A DNA stretch of 46,765 bases from Pseudomonadota bacterium (GTDB lineage Bacteria; Pseudomonadota; Gammaproteobacteria; Steroidobacterales; Woeseiaceae). The DNA lies in the NCBI GenBank assembly GCA_022567295.1, contig JADFHE010000017.1, forward strand, positions 6,768-53,532. The letters are read 5' to 3'. Positions 9,078 to 16,920 of this stretch are shown here, piece by piece (positions within the stretch are counted from its first letter, which is position 1; each line of letters begins with the position of its first letter). The translations under genes were made by a program, and so were the position numbers. Under the pieces are notes generated by a model. That model saw nothing but the letters and a program-made list of their open reading frames with translations, was not told the DNA's origin and searched no databases.

Positions 9078-9238
9078 TGAAGCTTTGATGCATTAGTGGG
9101 CGGAAAGGTTAGCAGGAATTCCGCAGGACCTGATCCGGCGGTCTGCTCGATGCCGGGAGAATAGCGGCGCCTCTTTCTTTTTGTATTGCTGGCTTTCGTG
9201 CTTTGCGGGTGACGCCTGCCTCATTTCACACTGGCAGC
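9078..9238. promoter_or_regulatory. divergent intergenic region between the ECF sigma operon and the peptide-exporter genes
   Basis: This 161 bp gap separates two divergent start codons and must hold promoters for both the sigma operon and the exporter operon. I could not pick a convincing sigma-70 or ECF-type -35/-10 pair. A short interrupted palindrome-like stretch GGAATTCC lies at about 9115-9122. No small ORF with a double-glycine leader is visible here. Confidence 0.45.
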
Positions 9239-10501
9239 ATGAGCAATATTCAAAACGAAAATCTGTTCCGCAGGCAGGCAATACAATCGTTATCCGAAAA
9301 ACCAGTGGGCCGGCCGATTTGCCTCATGCCTCGTCCATGGCTGTGGCTGAATGGGCTGGTCGTCGTGCTGTTCCTGTCGATCGCGTTGTTTCTGGGTAAC
9401 GCAGAATATTCACGCAAGGAATCTGTGCGCGGCTGGCTCGTGTCCCAGCCTGGTGTAGTCCGGGTCGTCCATCAAGGATCAGCAGTAGTGCGGGACGTCG
9501 TTCGAAAATCCGGTGAACAGGTAAAACAGGGCGAGCCGCTGATCTACCTGTCGATGGACTCGATCCTGGCTGACGGAAACAGCATGAACGAACAGGTACT
9601 GGTGCAGTTGCGTAAGGAAGTCAACGAGGTGGACGCGCAGCTCGACCTGTCTCGCGCGCAACAGGAACTCGATACCGACAGCCTGATTTTGCAGTTAGAG
9701 GAATTCGACGCAGGAATCGATTCATTGCTCTCCCGCATCAGGGAACAACGCCACCTTTTCAATCTGAGTGGCGAAAAACTGAGGCGTCTTGAAAACGCTG
9801 CTCTTAGCGGCGCCGTGACTGACTGGGACCTGATTCAGCAACAGGAGAATCTCGGCGCGCTTGAACAGGGACTGGGCATGCTGCAGCAGGACATGGCAAG
9901 TCAGCAGCGGGAGCGTGAGCTGTTGACCAGCCGTCAGAAAAGCGTCCCTTTGCAGGCTGAAATCCAACGCTCCATTCTCAGATCGCGACGCACGCAATTG
10001 GCTCAACAAATCGCAGAATTCGAATCGAAGCGCTTGTCCGTATTGAATTCTCCAGTCACTGGAACCGTCGCCTCTGTTGAGATCCGGGCCGGAAGTACGG
10101 TTGCACCACAGCAATTACTTATGACCCTGTTGCCTGCAGACATGAAACTGGCTGCGGAAGTCTACGTGCCATCAAGGGCTGCTGGATTCATCCGTCCGGG
10201 TCAATTAGTGCGACTGACCTACGATGCGTTTCCGCGACAGCAGTTCGGTACCTTCGAAGGGCGAATTCGTCGCGTTTCAGAATTCGTGCTGCTGCCGGAT
10301 GAGATCCCGCAGACCTTCCCGCTACGCGAGGCGACGTACAAGGTCAGTGTGGAGATTCGCGATACCGTGATTGATACTGAAGCAGGTATCGCGAGTTTGC
10401 GTCCCGGAATGTTGCTGGCGGCAGAGATTGTTCTCGAAAAGAGAAATCTTATTGACTGGTTGCTGGAGCCACTGCGCCTGCGTCGAAGTACAGCAAGGTA
10501 A
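9239..10501 (+). CDS. HlyD/CvaA-like membrane fusion protein of a peptide exporter
   Basis: 420 residues from the ATG at 9239; a TTG at 9203 would add 12 residues. There is one N-terminal transmembrane helix (WLWLNGLVVVLFLSIALFLG, about 33-52). A lipoyl-like half follows (VVRKSGEQVKQGEPLIYL), then a long Gln/Glu-rich coiled coil (about 115-265), the second lipoyl half (LNSPVTGTVASVEIRAGSTV) and a beta-barrel domain. This is the adaptor architecture of type I secretion systems and, with the following C39-peptidase ABC gene, matches the CvaA/CvaB type that exports double-glycine peptides. The stop is immediately followed by the GTG of the ABC gene, so the genes are coupled. No TolC-like outer membrane gene is in the window. 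Confidence 0.88.
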   Translation: MSNIQNENLFRRQAIQSLSEKPVGRPICLMPRPWLWLNGLVVVLFLSIALFLGNAEYSRKESVRGWLVSQPGVVRVVHQGSAVVRDVVRKSGEQVKQGEPLIYLSMDSILADGNSMNEQVLVQLRKEVNEVDAQLDLSRAQQELDTDSLILQLEEFDAGIDSLLSRIREQRHLFNLSGEKLRRLENAALSGAVTDWDLIQQQENLGALEQGLGMLQQDMASQQRERELLTSRQKSVPLQAEIQRSILRSRRTQLAQQIAEFESKRLSVLNSPVTGTVASVEIRAGSTVAPQQLLMTLLPADMKLAAEVYVPSRAAGFIRPGQLVRLTYDAFPRQQFGTFEGRIRRVSEFVLLPDEIPQTFPLREATYKVSVEIRDTVIDTEAGIASLRPGMLLAAEIVLEKRNLIDWLLEPLRLRRSTAR

Positions 10502-12604
10502 GTGGCGTGGCTATACGTCAGCGGCAAGAGAAAGCTGCCCGTCGTGCGGCAGGCCACTGCAACCGAGTGCGGGCTGGCTTGTGTTGCGATGATTGCCGGA
10601 TATTTTGGTGCGCCAACAGATCTTGCCGGACTGCGGCGCACGCACGAGGTTTCGCTTAAAGGCGCTACGCTTGCGAGTATCAGTAAATGTTGTCATGACC
10701 TGGGGCTGTCCACTCGCGCCGTACGCTGTGGCTATCGTGAGCTGAACAAACTTCGCAAGCCCTGCATACTGCACTGGCGATTCAATCACTTCGTTGTTCT
10801 GAAGTCAGTTGGTCTGAATCGGATTACCGTGCATGACCCTGCGAGGGGCGTCATTGTCGAGACTATAGCGACGGCAAGCGACGCGTTCACGGGCGTTGCA
10901 CTGGAAGTAACACCCGCTTCTCGATTGCGACGTACGGCTCCGCCGTTGCGCCTGCAGTTGGCCGGTCTGATATCTCATGACACAAGTATCAGCCGGAAAT
11001 TTATTGCGGGATTGCTGCTGGCACTGATTTGTGAGGTCTTGTTGCTGGCTACGCCGTTCTACTTGCAGGTTGTTATCGATCAGGTGCTTGGCAGGAGTGA
11101 TGCCGTGTTACTCAATACACTGGCGGCGGCATTTGCGGTTCTCCTGGTTTTCCATGTCCTGGCTAACGTGATGCGGCAGCTCACGTTTCTCTTTCTTGGC
11201 CATGTAACGTTCTTTGATATTACAACCCGCGTGTTGCACAGGCTTCTCAGATTACCGGTACGGTTTTTCAGAAGCAGGGAGCTTGGCGATATTCAACACC
11301 GTGTTCAATCGCTGGCACGAATACAGGGTTTCATTGTACAAGGAGTGCCAGCTCTGGTGCTGGATACCCTGTTTGTCATCCTGATTATGGGTGTGATGAC
11401 ACTCTACGAACCGCAGCTGACGCTATTGATGATTGTAACGTTTACTCTCTGGTGCGCCTGGAGGACGCTGATTTTCTCGTTCAGCCTGCAACTGTCGAGC
11501 GATAGCGCACAGGCTGAGTCATCGGTACAGACCCACTTTCTGGAAACGCTGCGAGCGGTGCAAACGATCAAAGTAAGCAATGGCGAGTCACAACGCGAAG
11601 CAGAGTGGCGCAATCTGTTCGCCAGTGCCACGAACACGCGCATACGTGTTGGCAACCTGCAGATCGCCGATTCTACCGTTCGTCAGGTCTTATTTCAGGG
11701 TGCTCGGATTGTGGTTGTCTACTTACTTGCCAAGCGAGGTCTGAGCGGGCAGATCAGCATCGGCATGATATCAGCCTACGTTGCCTACCTAGGCATGTTC
11801 ACGACGCGTGGCTGCGGAATCGTTGATCGTGTGCTGGAATACAAGCTCCTCGAAGTACCGTTGAACCGCTTGGCCGATATCGTATTCAGCGAAGAAGAAT
11901 CGTCTGAGCATGGCGATAGCGAATTACCTATCGGCGAAATCGAACTGCGAAAACTTTCATTTTCATACTCGCGTGATGAGGCCGCGATCTTAGTCAGTTG
12001 CACTGCGCGCTTTCAGGAATCCTCGCTTACGGTTATCGCAGGGCCGTCCGGGTCCGGGAAGAGTACGTTGCTGCAGATTATTGCCGGGACTGAAATACTA
12101 TCGGGCGGCGAACTTCTTCTGAACGGCCGGCCGGCGCGCCACTGGAGCATTCAAGACCTGCGTTCACAAATGGCGGTCGTGTTTCAGGGCGACAGCCTGT
12201 TGCAGGGATCTGTCGCTGAAAACATCGCTCTTTTCGACGTCAATCTCGACATGATACGAGTGCACGACGCGGCAAAAGCGGCGTGCATAGCTGGCGACAT
12301 CGAATTGTTGCCGATGGCATACCAGACGAGAATCGGCGATTTGGGTTCGTCACTGTCGCGTGGGCAAGTGCAGAGAATATTACTGGCACGGGCCTTCTAT
12401 CGTCGGCCGGCGCTGCTGTTGCTCGATGAGGCGACCAGCGGTCTGGACAGTGATCTGGAGAAGCGAGTCATTAGGTCATTGTCGAAAATCACTGCGACGA
12501 AGATCGTGGTCTCCCACAGTGACCTGATGCTGCAGGCGGCCGATGACGTGCTGTGGCTGCACGAAGGAAGACTGCTATCATCCCGACCTGCTTTAAAGGT
12601 ATGA
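10502..12604 (+). CDS. CvaB-like peptidase-containing ABC transporter (C39 peptidase, membrane domain, ATPase)
   Basis: 700 residues, GTG start directly after the adaptor's stop. Residues 10-135 are a C39 peptidase with an apparently complete active site: Gln17 and Cys23 in RQATATECGLACVAM, His96 in FNHFVVL and Asp112 in HDPARG. Transmembrane helices span about 160-440. The ATPase domain has Walker A GPSGSGKSTLL near 514, a signature SLSRGQVQR near 618 with Arg in place of the first Gly of LSGGQ, Walker B ALLLLDEATSG, and an H-loop VVSHSD. Known role: removal of a double-glycine leader and ATP-driven export of a bacteriocin or signalling peptide. The intact peptidase suggests a real substrate exists, but no precursor gene is recognisable nearby. 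Confidence 0.92.
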   Translation: MAWLYVSGKRKLPVVRQATATECGLACVAMIAGYFGAPTDLAGLRRTHEVSLKGATLASISKCCHDLGLSTRAVRCGYRELNKLRKPCILHWRFNHFVVLKSVGLNRITVHDPARGVIVETIATASDAFTGVALEVTPASRLRRTAPPLRLQLAGLISHDTSISRKFIAGLLLALICEVLLLATPFYLQVVIDQVLGRSDAVLLNTLAAAFAVLLVFHVLANVMRQLTFLFLGHVTFFDITTRVLHRLLRLPVRFFRSRELGDIQHRVQSLARIQGFIVQGVPALVLDTLFVILIMGVMTLYEPQLTLLMIVTFTLWCAWRTLIFSFSLQLSSDSAQAESSVQTHFLETLRAVQTIKVSNGESQREAEWRNLFASATNTRIRVGNLQIADSTVRQVLFQGARIVVVYLLAKRGLSGQISIGMISAYVAYLGMFTTRGCGIVDRVLEYKLLEVPLNRLADIVFSEEESSEHGDSELPIGEIELRKLSFSYSRDEAAILVSCTARFQESSLTVIAGPSGSGKSTLLQIIAGTEILSGGELLLNGRPARHWSIQDLRSQMAVVFQGDSLLQGSVAENIALFDVNLDMIRVHDAAKAACIAGDIELLPMAYQTRIGDLGSSLSRGQVQRILLARAFYRRPALLLLDEATSGLDSDLEKRVIRSLSKITATKIVVSHSDLMLQAADDVLWLHEGRLLSSRPALKV

Positions 12605-12612
12605 GGCTCATA

Positions 12613-15600
12613 ATGACGTCCAAGAAATTCCTCGGCGCAGCGATTGTCTTGCTTCCATTGACGGCAGTTGCTGCCGAAGAAGAACAAGAATGGGACGTTA
12701 ATTCGATTCCGGGTGAGTCACGGGACATCACTATCGATACTCGTTCGGGGTCCTGGATGAGTGTTGACGTCAGCCCCGATGGCAAGTCAGTCGCGTTTGA
12801 TCTCCTGGGTGACATCTATGTGCTCCCTATCGAGGGCGGTGACGCCCAATCGATCAACAGCGGGCTGGCGTGGTCCATGCAGCCGCGATTCTCACCCGAT
12901 GGATCTGAAATCGCGTTCACGAGCGACGCGGGCGGCGGCGACAACATCTGGATCATGAATTCCGATGGCAGTAATGCGCGACAGCTGACCGAGGAAGACT
13001 TTCGACTGCTGAATAGTCCGAACTGGTCGCCGGATGGCAAATACATCGCAGCCAGGAAGCACTTCACGACTTCGCGTTCACTGGGAACCGGTGAAGTCTG
13101 GATTTACCATCGAAACGGTGGCGGCGGTGTCGCTGTGGTCGAAATGCCCAGCGAGGCCCATCAGAAGGAACTGGGCGAGCCGGTATTTTCTCCGGATGGC
13201 CGATATATCTACTACACACTGGATCAAACGCCCGGTGGCACGTTTATCTATGCGCAGGATACAAACGGTAACGTGTTTGCTATTCGTCGTTTCGACCTGC
13301 AGACGGGTGAAAACGAACTATATGTTAACGGTGCGGGCGGTTCTGTTCGGCCGACGCCATCGCCGGACGGTAAATATCTCGCCTTCGTACGACGCATACG
13401 TGGCAAGAGCGCGCTATTTTTGAAAGACTTGGCCAGCGGCGCGGAATACCCAATTTACGAGACGCTTGATCAGGATTTACAGCAAGTCTGGGCCGTACAC
13501 GGTACGTATCCGAACATGGATTGGATGCCAGACTCACAGAGTATTGTTTTCTGGGCCGGCGGTGGCATCAAACGCGTCGCCATTGACAGCCAGTCGGTTT
13601 CAGAGATCCAGTTTCACGTTAATGATACGCGCGCGGTTCATGATGCGCCGCGCCCGAAGATTGCGGTTGCTCCGGCCGTATTCGATACCACCATGGTGCG
13701 CAACGCCGAAGTGTCGCCGGACGGTTCCAAGGTCGTGTTCGAGAGTGTGGGACGACTCTATGTCAAGACGCTGCCGGATGGAGAAGCAAAGCGGCTTACG
13801 CGAGACCCGGTTGATCATTTTGAATACGATCCGGCCTGGTCGCGTGACGGCAGAAATATCGCCTTCATTACGTGGGACGATCAGGAGCTTGCTCACGTGC
13901 ACCGTGTTCGTTCATCCGGGGGACGCAGTACGCGGTTGACGCAACAGCCGGGACACTATCACGGCCCGCGGTATTCGGCAGATGGTCGTTCCATTACGTT
14001 TGAGGCAAGAAGCGGTGGTTATCTGACATCGCCGGACTGGTCGATACGGACAGGAGTTTTTGTCGTCCCAGCGTCAGGAGGTGATTCGCAACTTGTCACG
14101 TCCGACGGCGGCAATCCGCATTTCGGCGCGAGCAACGACCGCCTGTATGTAACGCGAAGCGGTGAAGATGGTCGGTCGTTAGTCAGCATGGACCTCAATG
14201 GAGAGAAAGAACGGATTCACGCGATTGGCGAACATCTGATGCAATACGAAGTCGCCCCCGATGATCAACATTTCGCGTTTCGACAGAATTACCAGATTTA
14301 CGTGTTGCCGTTGCCGCCGGGTGGAAAAGCTCTGGCCATTTCGACCGAAGTGTCCAGTATGAAAACAACGAAGGCTAGCGGCGACGGAGGCAACTATCCT
14401 CACTGGGTGAACGGCGGGAATACTCTGGCGTGGACATTGGGGGCGACGCTCTTCAGTGCAGACGTCGAAGCGCTCTTCGCGTTGCCGGCGAAAGATGATG
14501 AAGATTCCGGGTACGCGCCTCCCAAAGACGGCGTGTCCATGTCGATGCGCCTTGCTGCCGAAGTTCCATCTTCGGTCGTCGCACTGATAGGCGCGCGCAT
14601 TGTGACGATGTCGGAGGATGATGGCGGTGTTATTGAGGACGGTATAGTCGTCGTTAGTGGCAATCGTATCAGTGCCGTCGGCTCATCTGCAGATGTTGTA
14701 GTTCCTGATGGCGCATTTCGAGTCGATGTTGCCGGTAAGACGATCATCCCCGGATTGATTGATGCCCACGCGCACGGGTCTAGCGGCGTTGGCATAATTC
14801 CCGAACAAAACTGGATGAGCTATGCGACTCTCGCGTTTGGTGTTACGACCGTGCATGATCCGTCGAATGACGCGACAGAGATTTTTGCTGCGGCGGAAAT
14901 GCAGCGCACAGGCGCGATATTGGCGCCGCGAATCTTCTCGACGGGCGACATAGTTTACGGGGCGCGATCGACATATCTGGCTGACATCAATTCGCTCGAC
15001 GACGCCCGCGAGCATGTACGCCGCCTGAAAGCGCAAGGCGCGCGAAGCATCAAGAACTACAATCAACCGCGACGCGAGCAGCGCCAGCAGGTGACGACCG
15101 CAGCACGAGAAGAGGGGATGCTAGTTGTCTCCGAAGGTGGTTCGCTGTTCCACATGGACCTGTCCATGGTCGCGGATGGCAACAGTGCCATCGAGCATAA
15201 CCTGCCGCAGTCCATGCTGTATGACGATGTGCTGCAGTTCTGGAGTCAGACCAACGTTGCTTACACACCAACTCTCGGAGTGACCTACGGTGGTTTGAGT
15301 GGCGAGAACTATTGGTACCAGGAAACGGAAGTGTGGAAACATCCGATCCTGTCCCATTTTGTTCCACCGCATATTCTGCAGCCACGTTCAGTACGCCGCG
15401 TGCTGGCGCCGGAGGAAGACTATTACCACACGGTCAGCGCGGCAACGGCTAAATTGCTGGCGGACCGAGGCGTCATGGTGAGCATCGGCGCACACGGGCA
15501 GCGCGAAGGACTGGCGAGCCACTGGGAGATGTGGGGTTTCGTGCAGGGCGGAATGTCGCCTCTCGAAGCATTGCGAACCGCAACCACGACGCCCGCAAAA

Positions 15601-15804
15601 GCGCTGGGATTCGACGATGACATCGGCTCGATCGAGGCGGGAAAACTCGCCGACATGGTCATCCTTGATGCAAACGTTCTCCGGGACATATTTCAGTCGG
15701 ACAAAGTCAACATGGTGATGCTCAACGGGCGACTGTACGACGCCGCAACAATGAACGAAAAGGTCACGGGTAATAGAACGACAGAACCGTTTTACTGGCA
15801 GTAA
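12613..15804 (+). CDS. exported TolB-like beta-propeller fused to amidohydrolase
   Basis: 1063 residues from the ATG at 12613, chosen because GAGG precedes it by six bases; ATG 12601 overlaps the ABC gene's stop. A signal peptide (MTSKKFLGAAIVLLPLTAVAA) is followed by two sets of propeller blades with recurrent SPDG motifs (SPDGKSVAF, SPDGSEIAF, SPDGKYIAA, SPDGRYIYY, SPDGKYLAF, SPDGSKVVF, SRDGRNIAF). From about residue 650 comes an amidohydrolase: ALIGARIVTM, IIPGLIDAHAHG (HxH metal site), GAHGQREGLASHWEMW, and the terminal SIEAGKLADMVILD. Such two-domain periplasmic proteins occur in many Gram-negatives and are thought to hydrolyse peptide-like or amide substrates. It follows the exporter by eight bases and may share its transcript. 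Confidence 0.88.
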   Translation: MTSKKFLGAAIVLLPLTAVAAEEEQEWDVNSIPGESRDITIDTRSGSWMSVDVSPDGKSVAFDLLGDIYVLPIEGGDAQSINSGLAWSMQPRFSPDGSEIAFTSDAGGGDNIWIMNSDGSNARQLTEEDFRLLNSPNWSPDGKYIAARKHFTTSRSLGTGEVWIYHRNGGGGVAVVEMPSEAHQKELGEPVFSPDGRYIYYTLDQTPGGTFIYAQDTNGNVFAIRRFDLQTGENELYVNGAGGSVRPTPSPDGKYLAFVRRIRGKSALFLKDLASGAEYPIYETLDQDLQQVWAVHGTYPNMDWMPDSQSIVFWAGGGIKRVAIDSQSVSEIQFHVNDTRAVHDAPRPKIAVAPAVFDTTMVRNAEVSPDGSKVVFESVGRLYVKTLPDGEAKRLTRDPVDHFEYDPAWSRDGRNIAFITWDDQELAHVHRVRSSGGRSTRLTQQPGHYHGPRYSADGRSITFEARSGGYLTSPDWSIRTGVFVVPASGGDSQLVTSDGGNPHFGASNDRLYVTRSGEDGRSLVSMDLNGEKERIHAIGEHLMQYEVAPDDQHFAFRQNYQIYVLPLPPGGKALAISTEVSSMKTTKASGDGGNYPHWVNGGNTLAWTLGATLFSADVEALFALPAKDDEDSGYAPPKDGVSMSMRLAAEVPSSVVALIGARIVTMSEDDGGVIEDGIVVVSGNRISAVGSSADVVVPDGAFRVDVAGKTIIPGLIDAHAHGSSGVGIIPEQNWMSYATLAFGVTTVHDPSNDATEIFAAAEMQRTGAILAPRIFSTGDIVYGARSTYLADINSLDDAREHVRRLKAQGARSIKNYNQPRREQRQQVTTAAREEGMLVVSEGGSLFHMDLSMVADGNSAIEHNLPQSMLYDDVLQFWSQTNVAYTPTLGVTYGGLSGENYWYQETEVWKHPILSHFVPPHILQPRSVRRVLAPEEDYYHTVSAATAKLLADRGVMVSIGAHGQREGLASHWEMWGFVQGGMSPLEALRTATTTPAKALGFDDDIGSIEAGKLADMVILDANVLRDIFQSDKVNMVMLNGRLYDAATMNEKVTGNRTTEPFYWQ

Positions 15805-15818
15805 ATAAGGGAGTCAGC

Positions 15819-16919
15819 GTGGTCAGGCAGCTTATCAGTTTGGGACTGGGCGTACTCTGTTCGGCGATGACTGGTGTTGGGTGCGCCGATGAGATGGCGG
15901 AAGACGTTGCCGCGATGATTCGATATACGCTGCAACATGACGGACTCGAACGTGAGTACTTCGTTTTCCTGCCATCGAGCTACGATGATGCCAAAGATCA
16001 CCCGGTTGCGATTTTTTTACACGGCTATGGTGGCACGGCGACCGGGACCGAAGCCGAAGTTGCTCAAGGCCTGAATTTCTACGCGGAGAAATATGGCTAC
16101 GTCATGGTGTATCCACAAGGCACCTGGTTTATGTCCGGCGACACACCTGAAACGCAGTGGGAGGTCACGTCCTGGAATCACTTGTCGGACAGTTTCGACA
16201 CGGGACCCGACGGGCCCATTTGTACCGAGGACGCTCGCAAGTCTCCATGCCCGCCCGAGTGTGGAACGTGTGGAAAATGCGCGTGGACGTCTTGTAATGA
16301 CGATGTCGGATTTCTTAAGTCACTCGTGCGGGTTATTTCGACCGACTTCAAAATCGATAGCAACAGTTTCTTCGTTTCCGGGTTCAGCAATGGCGCGATG
16401 ATGACCAATAGAATCGCGTGTGAAGCATCGGATCTGTTCGCTGGCGCAGCGCTGGTGGGCGGCAGAATCGAACGCGGCTTCGAGTGCACACCGGCGAACA
16501 GGCTGCCGCTGTTGCAGATGAACGGCGGCCAGGACAGGACCGTGCCACACGACGGTAGTCTGAGCTCGGGGGGTTATTTCTTTGCAGGCACCACCTCGGT
16601 GACCGAGCACTGGAATGAAGGTGCAGCGTGCGCGGCCGAGCGACGTGACTGGCTGTCACCGACTATTGAGGGAGAAGAGGTGCGATGCACTATCTCGTGC
16701 GGCGATACGGATCATCCGTCTATCGATTGCGTTTGGGCACAGGGCAATCACCGTTGGCCAGGTACGCCGGATTTTCGAGGTAGCAATGGCTACTGTGTAA
16801 CAGAGTTGCAGGCAAAAAGCATGCCCGAACAGTTGATATGCATTGCTCCGGATCACACGGTCGACAAATGGGGATCTCGATTGATGTTCGAGTTCTTCGA
16901 CGAACATCGAGGTAACTGA
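15819..16919 (+). CDS. secreted esterase of the PHB depolymerase / feruloyl esterase (LpqC-like) family
   Basis: 366 residues; GTG start with a strong AAGGGAG Shine-Dalgarno five bases upstream. The N-terminus is a signal peptide. The alpha/beta-hydrolase core shows YFVFLPSSY, AIFLHGYGGTATG (oxyanion region), YVMVYPQG, GFSNGAMMTNRIAC with the nucleophile Ser near residue 190, QDRTVPHDG and GNHRWPG with a candidate catalytic His. An unusual Cys-rich insertion (CPPECGTCGKCAWTSC, about 145-165) and further Cys pairs suggest several disulfides, fitting an extracytoplasmic enzyme. Likely substrates are ester bonds of polyesters or plant/algal phenolics, but specificity cannot be read from the sequence. 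Confidence 0.83.
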   Translation: MVRQLISLGLGVLCSAMTGVGCADEMAEDVAAMIRYTLQHDGLEREYFVFLPSSYDDAKDHPVAIFLHGYGGTATGTEAEVAQGLNFYAEKYGYVMVYPQGTWFMSGDTPETQWEVTSWNHLSDSFDTGPDGPICTEDARKSPCPPECGTCGKCAWTSCNDDVGFLKSLVRVISTDFKIDSNSFFVSGFSNGAMMTNRIACEASDLFAGAALVGGRIERGFECTPANRLPLLQMNGGQDRTVPHDGSLSSGGYFFAGTTSVTEHWNEGAACAAERRDWLSPTIEGEEVRCTISCGDTDHPSIDCVWAQGNHRWPGTPDFRGSNGYCVTELQAKSMPEQLICIAPDHTVDKWGSRLMFEFFDEHRGN

Positions 16920-16920
16920 T

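Noticed and set aside
9078..9238. Possible double-glycine bacteriocin precursor gene before the exporter
   Set aside because: No start codon with a leader-like amphipathic sequence ending in GG or GA is present in either strand of this gap.
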